From Dyella_A sp035685805 (lineage in GTDB: Bacteria; Pseudomonadota; Gammaproteobacteria; Xanthomonadales; Rhodanobacteraceae), in NCBI RefSeq assembly GCF_035685805.1, contig NZ_DASSAB010000028.1, positions 20,401 through 84,400 on the forward strand: a stretch of DNA of 64,000 nt. The letters run 5' to 3'. The notes beneath the pieces were generated by a model, which did not search any database, was not told the DNA's origin, and saw only the letters and a program-made list of their open reading frames with translations. Below are positions 7,392 to 15,173 of the stretch, one piece after another. Within the stretch, counting starts at the first letter, position 1, and the number at the start of each line of letters is the position of its first letter. The translations under genes were made by a program, and so were the position numbers.

Positions 7392-10300
7392 TCAGAACGT
7401 GTAGCGCACCGTCAGCATGGCCGACCAGCGCGACACCACGCGGCTGGGGTCATAGAAGCCGCCGTCGTACACCTGCAGCTTCTGCGGCTGGTAATTGCCG
7501 TTCTGGTCGGTGGGCAGGTTGTAGACGTACTGGCCCTGGGCGTTCACGCCGCCGTAGTTGACCAGCGTGCGAGTCGGGTAGATGCCGGCGTAGCGCTGCT
7601 GGCCCCAGTCCCTGTTGAGCAGGTTGAGGAAGTTGTAGACGTCCAGACGGAGCTCGCCCTTGTTGCCCTTGAACAGGCCCGGGATCTCCTGCGAGAAGCT
7701 CATGTCCAGCGTGGTCACCCACGGCGCATGCGCGCCGTTGCGCGAGGCCACCTGGCCGCGGTGGTCCTTGAGGTACTTGTCGCTGGCGAGGAAATCCTGG
7801 AACTGCTGGATCTGCTGCGCCGTGGCGTTGCCGTAGCTCACCTTGGCGTCGTTCGCGCCGGGGATGTAGGCCGGGTCCCAACCGCTGATGCTGTCGCCGT
7901 TGGCGTCGTTGCCGAACACCCAGGTGTACGGGTTGCCGGTACGGCCGCTGTAGAACATCGATACCTGGCTGGCGTAGTCACCGAAGAAGTTGTGCCTCCA
8001 GTTCAGCGACAGCTTGACGCTCTTGGCCACGTTGTAGTTGGAGGTCGCCGACACATCGCTGTTCGGGTTGAGGCGGGCGACGCGCGCATAGCCGTTGTAG
8101 GCGATGGTGTCGGTGCCCGGATCGACGTCGGTGGCATGGTTCAGCGTGACGCTCGCGCCGCCGGAGAAGCCGGCCGTGAACGGCTTGCTGATCGCCAGCG
8201 TGAAGCTGTCGGACTTGCCCTTGTGGGTGTTGGTCAGCAGCGTGGACTGCGAGCTGAAGGCCTTGTTGCGGTTGGCCTGCGCGTCGGCCGAGGTCGGCGC
8301 TTCGCCCGGGGTGGCCCAGAACTGGTCGCGGCCGTCCGGCAACGTGCCGGTGGGCGCGCCGAAGTTCACCGCCTGATAGAGGATGCCGTCGCGCACCTGG
8401 ATGTGCTGGTACTCGGCCGATGCGACCAGACCCCACCACGGCAGCTCGCGATCGAGTGCCAGGCTCATCTTCCACACCGTCGGCAGCTTGAAGTTCTTGT
8501 CGATGGTGTCGATCGAGCCGGCGCCGCCGCCGGCCGGGATCGGCTGGTTCAGCGGATCGGGGTTGAACGGCGCGGTGGACGGGTCGAACGAGGTGTAGGA
8601 GAGCAGCGTGACGCCGTTGTTCTGGAACGGGTTGGTCATCCACACCGTCGGCGGCGAGGTCTGGAACAGGCCGGCACCGCCGCGCAGCTGGGTCTTGTAG
8701 TCCGAATCGAACGAGTAGTTGAAGCTCAGCCGCGGCTCCACCACGCGGTTGCTCGAACCCACGGTGTAGTCGTTGCGGTAGCCGAACGCCTGCTCGAAGC
8801 CGGCGTTGTACTCCGGCTTGCCGCCCGAGTGCGGGATGTCCACGCGCACGCCGTACTGCAGCGACAGCTGGTCGTTGACCTGCCAGGTGTCCTGCAGGAA
8901 CGGGCTGTATTGGCTGTAGGTCCACTTGCCGGCGATGTCGTCGAGCTGGTAACCCGGTGCCGGGTGGTACAGCTCGTACTTGTTGTAGTTGCCGGCGGCG
9001 AAGTTATCCAGGCCCCAGAACGTGTACACGCCGAACTCGGCCTGGCCGAACAGGTTGTTGATCTTGTTGCGCTGGTAATCGATGCCGCCCTTGAGGACGT
9101 GGTCGCCCAGGTAATAGGTGGCGGCCAGGAAGACGCTGAGCTTCTTGGTGTCGATGTGGTTGTAGTGGCGGAAGCGCTCCTCGCCCAGGTTCACCGACGG
9201 GCCCTTGCCGTCCGCCGACAGGTTGACGTTGACCGCCGGCTGCTGGAACGGCGCGGTGGTGTCCTGCACGTACTCCTGGTAGCCCACCTTCGCTTCGGTG
9301 GAGAAGTTCTCGGTCCAGTCGTCGAACAGGTGGCCGACGTAGTTCTTGGTGGTGATTTCCTTGGTGTAGGTGTAGCTCGACAGGCCCACGCTGCTCGGGC
9401 CGTTGCCGCCCACTGCCGGCAGCAGCTCCTTGGTGTTCTGGTAGGTGAAGCTGGCGCGGTGGTTGTCGGTGATGTTCCAGTCGATCTTGCCGAGGTAACG
9501 CTTGTCGTCGTAGGTCAGGCCGGTGGCGCCGCCGAAGTTGCCCGGCGTCAGGCCCAGCGCGGTGGCGGTATCGATCACCTGCTGCAGGTCGCCCGGGGAG
9601 ACCTTGCCGCTGGTGGACGGGCCGTTGCCGAGCGACTGATCCAGCCCGTTGGCCGAATCGGCGCCGATGCCGGTGGTCTTCTCGTGCTCGGCGGCGACGA
9701 AGAAGAACAGCTTGTCCTTGATGATCGGGCCGCCCACGGTCACGCCGTAGGTTGAATCCTTGTCATAGCCGTTGTACTTGTAGCCGCGGTTGTCCGACGG
9801 CAGCCAGCCGGCGTCGCCGACCAGGTGGTTGGCGTTGCGGTAGGAGTAGTAGGCCGAGCCGTGGAACGCATTGGTGCCGGACTTGGTCACCGCGTTGACG
9901 TCGGCGCCGACGGTGTCGGAGGTGACGTCATAGGTGGCGGTGGAGATGTTGTACTCGGCGATGGTCTCCGGCGAGATCGCCGCCTTCTGGTACGGCAGGC
10001 CGTTGGCGTTGAGGCCGAACGGGTCGCCCTGGGTGACGCCGTCCACCGCGATGTTGTTGTAGCGGTTGTTCATGCCGTTGGCGGAGATCGAACCCACGCC
10101 CTGGTCGAGCACGGTGATGCGCGGGTCGAGGCGGGCGACGTCGTCCACCGAGCGGTTGCCCTGCGGCGTGGCCTTGAGCTGGTCCTGCGAGATGTTGGTC
10201 GACAGGCCCTTGTTGTCCGGCGAGAACGTCTGCGCCAGGGTCGAGGCGCTTACCGTCACGGCGGTCAGGTTGCTGGCCTGCGCCGCATTGGCGCCCATGC

Positions 10301-10634
10301 TCAGGTTGATCGAGGAAGGCTGGCCCAGCTGCAGGAACACGTTGTCCTGCTCGGCCGCGGCGACGCCGTCCTTGTTGGCGGTGATCTCGAACGGGCCGCC
10401 CACGCGCAGGCCCTGCGCGGCGTAGCGGCCGTCGGCGTCGGTGGTCACCGTCTTGGTGGTGCCGGAGGGCTGATGGACGATGGTGACCGTGGCATTGGCC
10501 ACCGGCTGACCGGCGGCATCGAGCACGCGGCCGGCCACGCCGGAGGTGGTCACGTTCTGCGCCGACACGGTGCCTGCGGCAAGCAGGGCGGCAATGGCGA
10601 CCGGCAGCAGCCGGGTGCGAAGGGTGGATTTCAT
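7392..10634 (-). CDS. Oar-like TonB-dependent outer-membrane receptor
   Basis: A protein of 1080 residues. A signal peptide ending VSAQ is followed by a carboxypeptidase-regulatory-like beta-sandwich (GRVLDAAGQPVANATVTIVHQPSG, about residues 30-110), a plug (SVDDVARLDPRITVLDQG, GMNNRYNNIAVDGV) and a long beta-barrel ending in the aromatic VRYTF required for BAM assembly. This domain order is that of Oar/OmpA-related TonB receptors, common in Xanthomonadales; known members export proteins or take up large substrates. The start at 10634 has GAGGT at -9. It is monocistronic with its own terminator. The substrate cannot be inferred. Confidence 0.9.
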   Translation of the reverse strand: MKSTLRTRLLPVAIAALLAAGTVSAQNVTTSGVAGRVLDAAGQPVANATVTIVHQPSGTTKTVTTDADGRYAAQGLRVGGPFEITANKDGVAAAEQDNVFLQLGQPSSINLSMGANAAQASNLTAVTVSASTLAQTFSPDNKGLSTNISQDQLKATPQGNRSVDDVARLDPRITVLDQGVGSISANGMNNRYNNIAVDGVTQGDPFGLNANGLPYQKAAISPETIAEYNISTATYDVTSDTVGADVNAVTKSGTNAFHGSAYYSYRNANHLVGDAGWLPSDNRGYKYNGYDKDSTYGVTVGGPIIKDKLFFFVAAEHEKTTGIGADSANGLDQSLGNGPSTSGKVSPGDLQQVIDTATALGLTPGNFGGATGLTYDDKRYLGKIDWNITDNHRASFTYQNTKELLPAVGGNGPSSVGLSSYTYTKEITTKNYVGHLFDDWTENFSTEAKVGYQEYVQDTTAPFQQPAVNVNLSADGKGPSVNLGEERFRHYNHIDTKKLSVFLAATYYLGDHVLKGGIDYQRNKINNLFGQAEFGVYTFWGLDNFAAGNYNKYELYHPAPGYQLDDIAGKWTYSQYSPFLQDTWQVNDQLSLQYGVRVDIPHSGGKPEYNAGFEQAFGYRNDYTVGSSNRVVEPRLSFNYSFDSDYKTQLRGGAGLFQTSPPTVWMTNPFQNNGVTLLSYTSFDPSTAPFNPDPLNQPIPAGGGAGSIDTIDKNFKLPTVWKMSLALDRELPWWGLVASAEYQHIQVRDGILYQAVNFGAPTGTLPDGRDQFWATPGEAPTSADAQANRNKAFSSQSTLLTNTHKGKSDSFTLAISKPFTAGFSGGASVTLNHATDVDPGTDTIAYNGYARVARLNPNSDVSATSNYNVAKSVKLSLNWRHNFFGDYASQVSMFYSGRTGNPYTWVFGNDANGDSISGWDPAYIPGANDAKVSYGNATAQQIQQFQDFLASDKYLKDHRGQVASRNGAHAPWVTTLDMSFSQEIPGLFKGNKGELRLDVYNFLNLLNRDWGQQRYAGIYPTRTLVNYGGVNAQGQYVYNLPTDQNGNYQPQKLQVYDGGFYDPSRVVSRWSAMLTVRYTF

Positions 10635-10704
10635 CGAAACCTCAGGTCAGGGGAGAAGCACGGGAAACCGGTAAATGCCCCGGCGCACGCGGCGCCGAAA
10701 CGCG

Positions 10705-10738
10705 CGAACGCCGAGCCCGGTGCGGAGCTCGGCGTTCG
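10705..10738 (-). terminator. Hairpin downstream of nrdB, possible terminator
   Basis: A perfect 12-bp inverted repeat (CGAACGCCGAGC / GCTCGGCGTTCG) with a 10-base loop, about 95 bases beyond the nrdB stop. On the minus strand it is followed by cgcgTTTcgg only, so the T-tract is poor. It separates nrdB from the TonB receptor. Confidence 0.5.
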
Positions 10739-10834
10739 TCGATCACACTATTTTAACGACCCTTTATGACAACGGGATATCCGTGAAGGCGGACCCATCC
10801 GGCTGCCGTTCAGGACGCGCCACCCGCCGCGGCC

Positions 10835-11860
10835 TCAGAACGCCATGTCGAACGCGACCTCGCCCTGCACACCCACCTGGTACGCCGAGACCCGGCGCTC
10901 GAAGAAGTTGGTCACCTCCTGCACGTCCTGCAGGTCCATGAAGTCGAACGGGTTGCTGGCGCCGTACTTCTTCGGCAGGTCCAGCTGCACCAGTCGCTGG
11001 TCGGCGACATATTCCAGGTACTGGCGCATGTCCTTCACCGACAGGCCGGCCACGCCGCCGGAGAGCACGTCCTCGGCGAACTGGGTCTCGCAGGCGATCG
11101 CCTCTTCCAGCATCTGTTCCACCTGCGCGCGCATGGCGTCGTCGAACAGTTCGGGCTCTTCCTCACGCACCGTGCGCACCACGTCGAAGGCGAACGCCAT
11201 GTGGCCGGACTCGTCGCGGAACACCCAGTTGGTGCCCGAGGCCAACCCGTGCAGCAGGCCCCGCGAGCGCAGGAAGTACACGTAGGCGAAGGCGGCGTAG
11301 AAGAACAATCCCTCGATGCAGGCGGCAAAGCAGATCAGGTTGAGCAAAAATTGCCGGCGCTGCTCACGCGATTCCAGCCGCCGCAGGCTCTGGATCGAAT
11401 CGATCCAGCGGAAGCAGAAATCGCCCTTGGCGCGGATCGAGGGAATGTTCTCGATCGCCGCGAACGCGGCGTTGCGCGCAGCCGGATCGGGAATGTAGGT
11501 GTCGAGCAGGGTGAGATAGAACTGCACGTGCAGCGCTTCCTCGTACAACTGGCGCGACAGGTACATGCGCGCCTCGGGCGCATTGATGTGCTGGTACAGG
11601 TTCAGCACCAGGTTGTTCGACACGATGCTGTCGCCGGTGGCAAAGAACGCCACCAGCCGATGGATCAGGTGGCGGTCGGCGGGGGACATCTTGGCATTGA
11701 GGTCGGTGGTGTCGAGCGAGAAATCCACCTCCTCCACCGTCCAGGTGTTCTTGATCGCGTTCTTGTACATCTCGTAGAACGCGGGGTAGCGCATGGGGCG
11801 CAGGGTGAGTTCGAAGCCGGGATCAAGCAGATGGCTGTCGCGGCTGGGCTGAGCGGACAT
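10835..11860 (-). CDS. nrdB: Ribonucleoside-diphosphate reductase beta subunit, class Ia
   Basis: A protein of 341 residues that houses the diiron-tyrosyl radical cofactor for making deoxynucleotides. The metal ligands are recognisable: Asp in FFATGDSIV, Glu and His in YEEALHVQFY, Glu in ACIEGLFFY, and Glu and His in RDESGHMAFA. The radical Tyr is present four residues after the first ligand His (HVQFY), so this is a Tyr-radical enzyme. The start at 11860 follows GAGGAA. It lies 44 bases after a small gene and 0.3 kb after nrdA, in the same direction, and shares their riboswitch-controlled transcript. Confidence 0.96.
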   Translation of the reverse strand: MSAQPSRDSHLLDPGFELTLRPMRYPAFYEMYKNAIKNTWTVEEVDFSLDTTDLNAKMSPADRHLIHRLVAFFATGDSIVSNNLVLNLYQHINAPEARMYLSRQLYEEALHVQFYLTLLDTYIPDPAARNAAFAAIENIPSIRAKGDFCFRWIDSIQSLRRLESREQRRQFLLNLICFAACIEGLFFYAAFAYVYFLRSRGLLHGLASGTNWVFRDESGHMAFAFDVVRTVREEEPELFDDAMRAQVEQMLEEAIACETQFAEDVLSGGVAGLSVKDMRQYLEYVADQRLVQLDLPKKYGASNPFDFMDLQDVQEVTNFFERRVSAYQVGVQGEVAFDMAF

Positions 11861-11904
11861 GGGACGTTCCTCGGGTGCGCGATCGCGAGCGGCGCGATCG
11901 GGTG

Positions 11905-12132
11905 TCAGTCGAGCTTTCGCGCGTAGGCGTCGCGCACGAAGCGGCTGATGTAGGTGGCCAGGCCTTCGCCGGCCTCGGCGCAGAAGCACAGGTTGCGAAC
12001 GTGCTCCGGGCCGGGGACCTGGTCGGTGTATTCGTAGGTGTCGCCGTTGACGAAGCGCACGCGGATGAAGCCGTCACCGCACTGGTAGGCGGTGACGCCG
12101 GAATGGCCGCTGAGATTGCGGTACCGCTTCAT
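11905..12132 (-). CDS. Small KTSC-like protein between nrdA and nrdB
   Basis: A protein of 75 residues beginning MKRYRNLSGHSGVTAYQCGDGFIRVRF. The pattern (charged start, IRVRFVNGDTYEYTDQVPG, then a short helix ending GLATYISRFVRDAYARK) resembles KTSC-type domains, whose function is uncertain. The start at 12132 was preferred over the longer frame, which would run back into nrdA. It starts 13 bases past the nrdA stop and ends 44 bases before nrdB, so it is co-transcribed with both reductase subunits. A role in nucleotide metabolism is suggested only by position. Confidence 0.75.
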   Translation of the reverse strand: MKRYRNLSGHSGVTAYQCGDGFIRVRFVNGDTYEYTDQVPGPEHVRNLCFCAEAGEGLATYISRFVRDAYARKLD

Positions 12133-12145
12133 CCGCGCCGCTCCC

Positions 12146-14596
12146 TTACTGGCAGGCCTCGCAGTACTCGGGGTTCTCCAGCGAGCAGAACACCGCCGCA
12201 TTCGCCTGGTCCTGATCCGCCGGCACGGCTGCCTTCGACGCCGTCACCGTTGCCTTGGCGATTTTCGTCGCCGGCCGCGAGCGCAGGTAGTAGGTGGTCT
12301 TGATGCCGGCCTTCCACGCGTACATGTACATCGACGAGAGCTGCCCGATGTTCGGGTTCTCCATGAACAGGTTCAGCGACTGGCTCTGGTCGATGAAGGC
12401 GGCGCGGGCGGCGGCCAAGTCGATCAGCGCCTTCTGCGGCAGCTCCCACACGGTGCGGTAGATCTGCCGCAGCCGCTCGGGGATCGCCGCGATGCCCTGG
12501 ATCGAGCCTTCGGCCAGCTTGATCTGGTCGCGCACTTCCGGGGTCCACAGGCCGAGCGACTTCAGCTCGTCGGCGAGGTAGCGGTTCACCTGCAGGAAGT
12601 CGCCGGACAGCGTCTCGCGCTTGAACAAGTTGCTCACCTGCGGCTCGATGCACTCGTAGCAGCCGGCGATCGAGGCGATGGTGGCGGTGGGGGCGATCGC
12701 GATCAGCAGCGAGTTGCGCAGGCCGTGTTGCTTGATCGTGGCTCGCAGCGTCTCCCAACGTGACGGCTCGTGCGGCGTGGCATTCGGCCAGTAGTCGAAC
12801 TGCAGCTCGCCGTTGGCCGCGCGGCTCTCGGCAAAGCCCGGATGCATTCCGAGATCCACCGCCAGCTCGTTCGACTGGCTCAGCGCGTGGAAGTAGATCT
12901 CCTCGGCGATGCGCGTGGACAGCGCCAGCGCCTCGGGCGAGTCGAAGGCCAGCCGCAGCTTGAAGAACACGTCCTGCAGGCCCATCACGCCCAGCCCCAC
13001 CGGGCGCCACTTGCGGTTGGCCACGGCGGCGGTGTCGATGGGATAGAAGTTCAGGTCGATCACCCGGTCGAGCTGGCGCACCGCGGTGCGCACGGTCGAG
13101 GCCAGCTGATCGAAGTCGAAGGCGCCATCGCGCACGTGTCGCGCCAGGTTGATCGAGCCCAGATTGCACACCGCCGTCTCGCCGGCGTGGGTCACCTCGA
13201 GGATCTCGGTACACAGGTTGGAAAGGTGGATCACGTTGTCCGGCTTGGCCGTCTGGTTGCTGGTGGCGTTGCAGCGGTCCTTGAAGGTGATCCAGCCGTT
13301 GCCGGTCTGCGCCAGCGTACGCAGCATGCGCGCATACAGCTCGCGCGCCTTGATCGTCTTCACCGCCAGGCCGTCGGCCTCGGCCTGGCGATACGCGGCC
13401 TCGAAGGTCTCGCCCCAGCTGTCGACGAAGTGCGGCACCACCTTCGGATCGAACAGCGACCAGTCGCCGTCGGCCGCGACCCGGCGCATGAACTCGTCGG
13501 GAATCCAGTTGGCCAGGTTGAGGTTGTGCGTGCGGCGCGCCTCGTCGCCGGTGTTGTCGCGCAGCTCGAGGAACTCCTCGATGTCCGCATGCCACGGCTC
13601 CAGGTACACGCAGGCCGCGCCCTTGCGCTTGCCGCCCTGGTTCACCGCGGCCACCGAGGCGTCCAGCGTCTTCAGCCACGGCACCAGGCCGTTGGAGTGG
13701 CCGTTGGTGCCCTTGATCAGCGAGCCGCGCGAGCGCACCCGCGACCAGGCGATGCCGATGCCGCCGGCGAACTTGGAGAGCTTGGCCACGTCAGCGTACT
13801 TGTCGTAGATCGATTCCAGCGAATCGACCGGCGAGTCGAGCAGGAAGCACGAGGACAGCTGCTCGTGGGTGGTGCCGGCGTTGAACAACGTGGGCGAGCT
13901 CGCGATGTATTCCAGCGAGGAAAGCAGCCGGTACAGCTCCAGCGTCTCGGCGATATCGTTGCCGCCCAGCGCGCAGGCAATGCGCATGAAGAAGTACTGC
14001 GGTGTCTCGATGACGTGGCGCCGGGTCGGGTGGCGCAGCAGGTAGCGGTCGTACACCGTGCGCAGGCCGAAGTACTCGAAGCGGCGGCTGGCCAGCGGGT
14101 CGATCGCATCGTTGAGCTTACGCGCGTTCAGCGCCACGAACTCGCGCAGTCGCCCGTTGAGGATGCCGACCTCGGCGCCCAGCGCGATCGACTGCGAGAA
14201 GCTCTGGATCTCCTGCCCCGCCACTTCCTTGTCGATGAACGCGCTGAGCAGGCGCGCGGCGAGCTGGCCGTATTCGGGCTCCTCCGCGGTGAGCGCGGCG
14301 GCGGTGCGGATCGAGAGCTGGTCCAGCTCGGCGGTGGTGGCGCCGTCGTACAGGCCGCCGATGGTTTTCAGCGCCACGCGCATCGGGTCGACCGCGTGCA
14401 GGCCGTCGGCGGTGCGGGTGACGGCCTTGACGATCTTGTTGACGTCGACCGTCTCCTGGCCGCCGTTGCGCTTGGTCACGCGCATCTGGCCGGGGTTGTG
14501 CGGCGGGGTGAGGGCGAAGTCCGATGCGCTGTCGCTGGCAACGGCGGAGGGCGCGGGCACGGCGTGCTCGCGGGTCACGGGTTCGACGGTTTCCAT
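12146..14596 (-). CDS. nrdA: Ribonucleoside-diphosphate reductase alpha subunit, class Ia
   Basis: A protein of 816 residues. An N-terminal ATP-cone (about 35-130; MRVTKRNGGQETVDVNKIVKAV) for allosteric activity control is followed by the ten-stranded barrel. The active-site cysteines are in SSCFLLDSP and NLCTEI, and the C-terminal redox pair is in EYCEACQ, the last residues of the protein. The enzyme reduces ribonucleoside diphosphates with NrdB. The start at 14596 follows GGGAG. Upstream lie a roughly 430-base leader with a cobalamin riboswitch and a promoter; the small gene and nrdB follow in the operon. Confidence 0.96.
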   Translation of the reverse strand: METVEPVTREHAVPAPSAVASDSASDFALTPPHNPGQMRVTKRNGGQETVDVNKIVKAVTRTADGLHAVDPMRVALKTIGGLYDGATTAELDQLSIRTAAALTAEEPEYGQLAARLLSAFIDKEVAGQEIQSFSQSIALGAEVGILNGRLREFVALNARKLNDAIDPLASRRFEYFGLRTVYDRYLLRHPTRRHVIETPQYFFMRIACALGGNDIAETLELYRLLSSLEYIASSPTLFNAGTTHEQLSSCFLLDSPVDSLESIYDKYADVAKLSKFAGGIGIAWSRVRSRGSLIKGTNGHSNGLVPWLKTLDASVAAVNQGGKRKGAACVYLEPWHADIEEFLELRDNTGDEARRTHNLNLANWIPDEFMRRVAADGDWSLFDPKVVPHFVDSWGETFEAAYRQAEADGLAVKTIKARELYARMLRTLAQTGNGWITFKDRCNATSNQTAKPDNVIHLSNLCTEILEVTHAGETAVCNLGSINLARHVRDGAFDFDQLASTVRTAVRQLDRVIDLNFYPIDTAAVANRKWRPVGLGVMGLQDVFFKLRLAFDSPEALALSTRIAEEIYFHALSQSNELAVDLGMHPGFAESRAANGELQFDYWPNATPHEPSRWETLRATIKQHGLRNSLLIAIAPTATIASIAGCYECIEPQVSNLFKRETLSGDFLQVNRYLADELKSLGLWTPEVRDQIKLAEGSIQGIAAIPERLRQIYRTVWELPQKALIDLAAARAAFIDQSQSLNLFMENPNIGQLSSMYMYAWKAGIKTTYYLRSRPATKIAKATVTASKAAVPADQDQANAAVFCSLENPEYCEACQ

Positions 14597-14839
14597 GAAG
14601 ATGCTCCCAAGGTGGAATCCGACACACCGGGCAGGCCGGCGCGACGGTTCCGAAACTCAAACGCCTGCTCCCGCGCGCAGGGCCTGAGGCTTGGCTTTCG
14701 TGGGAAACGACGCGTCGACACGCAGGCACGTGGCGGCCTGCCATGCGACGCGCTTCCCCGCGGAAGCGGTCACCTGCGCCGGGTCGCGAGAGCATCGGCG
14801 CATCGCGTCTCACCGGACGCGACCGCCGGCCCGTGGGGC
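14597..14839 (-). other. Leader of nrdA downstream of the riboswitch (expression platform region)
   Basis: This non-coding stretch connects the cobalamin aptamer to the nrdA start. It holds a small perfect hairpin (CGCTTCC / GGAAGCG at 14751-14768) without a following T-run, and GC-rich pairing potential around 14825-14840. I could not identify a clear intrinsic terminator or anti-Shine-Dalgarno helix, so the regulatory mechanism is open. Confidence 0.5.
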
Positions 14840-15032
14840 CCGACGTGCTGGCAGGTCTTCGGACTTCGCGGACCCGGGCCCGAAGGCCCACCTAGTCCCC
14901 CTCGCTTCCCAGGCGCAGCGGCCCAGTGCATGTGAGGAGTTTCGTTTCCGCTTACCGCTGCGGGGCAGTTCCGGATTCGCACCGGATTCCCTTTTAAGCC
15001 CGACCGACAGTCGCGTCTGGACGGACACCAAC
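14840..15032 (-). ncRNA. Cobalamin (B12) riboswitch in the nrdA leader
   Basis: On the minus strand the conserved elements appear in order: AAAAGGGAATCCGGTGCGAA (near 14980-15000), CCGGAACTGCCCCGCAGCGG and TAAGCG, CACTGGG, TGGGAAG, then the B12 box AGTCCGAAGACCTGCC (14850-14865). These match the cobalamin aptamer consensus. It lies in the transcribed leader of nrdA. Cobalamin aptamers normally switch the downstream gene off when adenosyl- or aquocobalamin is bound, so class Ia reductase would be repressed when B12 is abundant. Boundaries are approximate, because P1 could not be paired with certainty. Confidence 0.92.
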
Positions 15033-15038
15033 GAGCGC

Positions 15039-15067
15039 AACATAGAGGGGCGACGCGCGGCGGTCAA
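15039..15067 (-). promoter_or_regulatory. Promoter of the nrdA operon
   Basis: On the minus strand TTGACC (15062-15067) and TATGTT (15039-15044) are separated by exactly 17 bases, a good sigma-70 match. Transcription would start near 15032, immediately before the riboswitch. Confidence 0.78.
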
Positions 15068-15069
15068 CA

Positions 15070-15098
15070 CCACATGTTGTGGACAAACCTGTGGAAAA
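15070..15098 (-). promoter_or_regulatory. DnaA-box-like pair and small palindrome upstream of the nrdA promoter
   Basis: On the minus strand TTTTCCACA (15090-15098) and TTGTCCACA (15078-15086) are each one mismatch from the DnaA box TTATCCACA, 12 bp apart. An overlapping palindrome CCACA-aca-TGTGG (15070-15082) lies just ahead of the -35. DnaA boxes at this position are known for E. coli nrdAB; NrdR boxes are the alternative, but the match is worse. Confidence 0.5.
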
Positions 15099-15173
15099 GC
15101 CGGCGCGGCCCCGCTCCCGCGCAGGCTGCGCCCAGGCGTTACACGGCACTCCGGCGAGCCGTTGCCGGCAGCT

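Noticed and set aside
7728..9755. A 675-codon open frame on the plus strand within the Oar-like receptor
   Set aside because: Composition of a reverse-frame shadow; no domain and no ribosome-binding site.
15070..15082. NrdR box at the nrdA promoter
   Set aside because: The palindrome CCACA-aca-TGTGG is too short and deviates from the 16-bp NrdR consensus; DnaA-like sites fit better, at low confidence.
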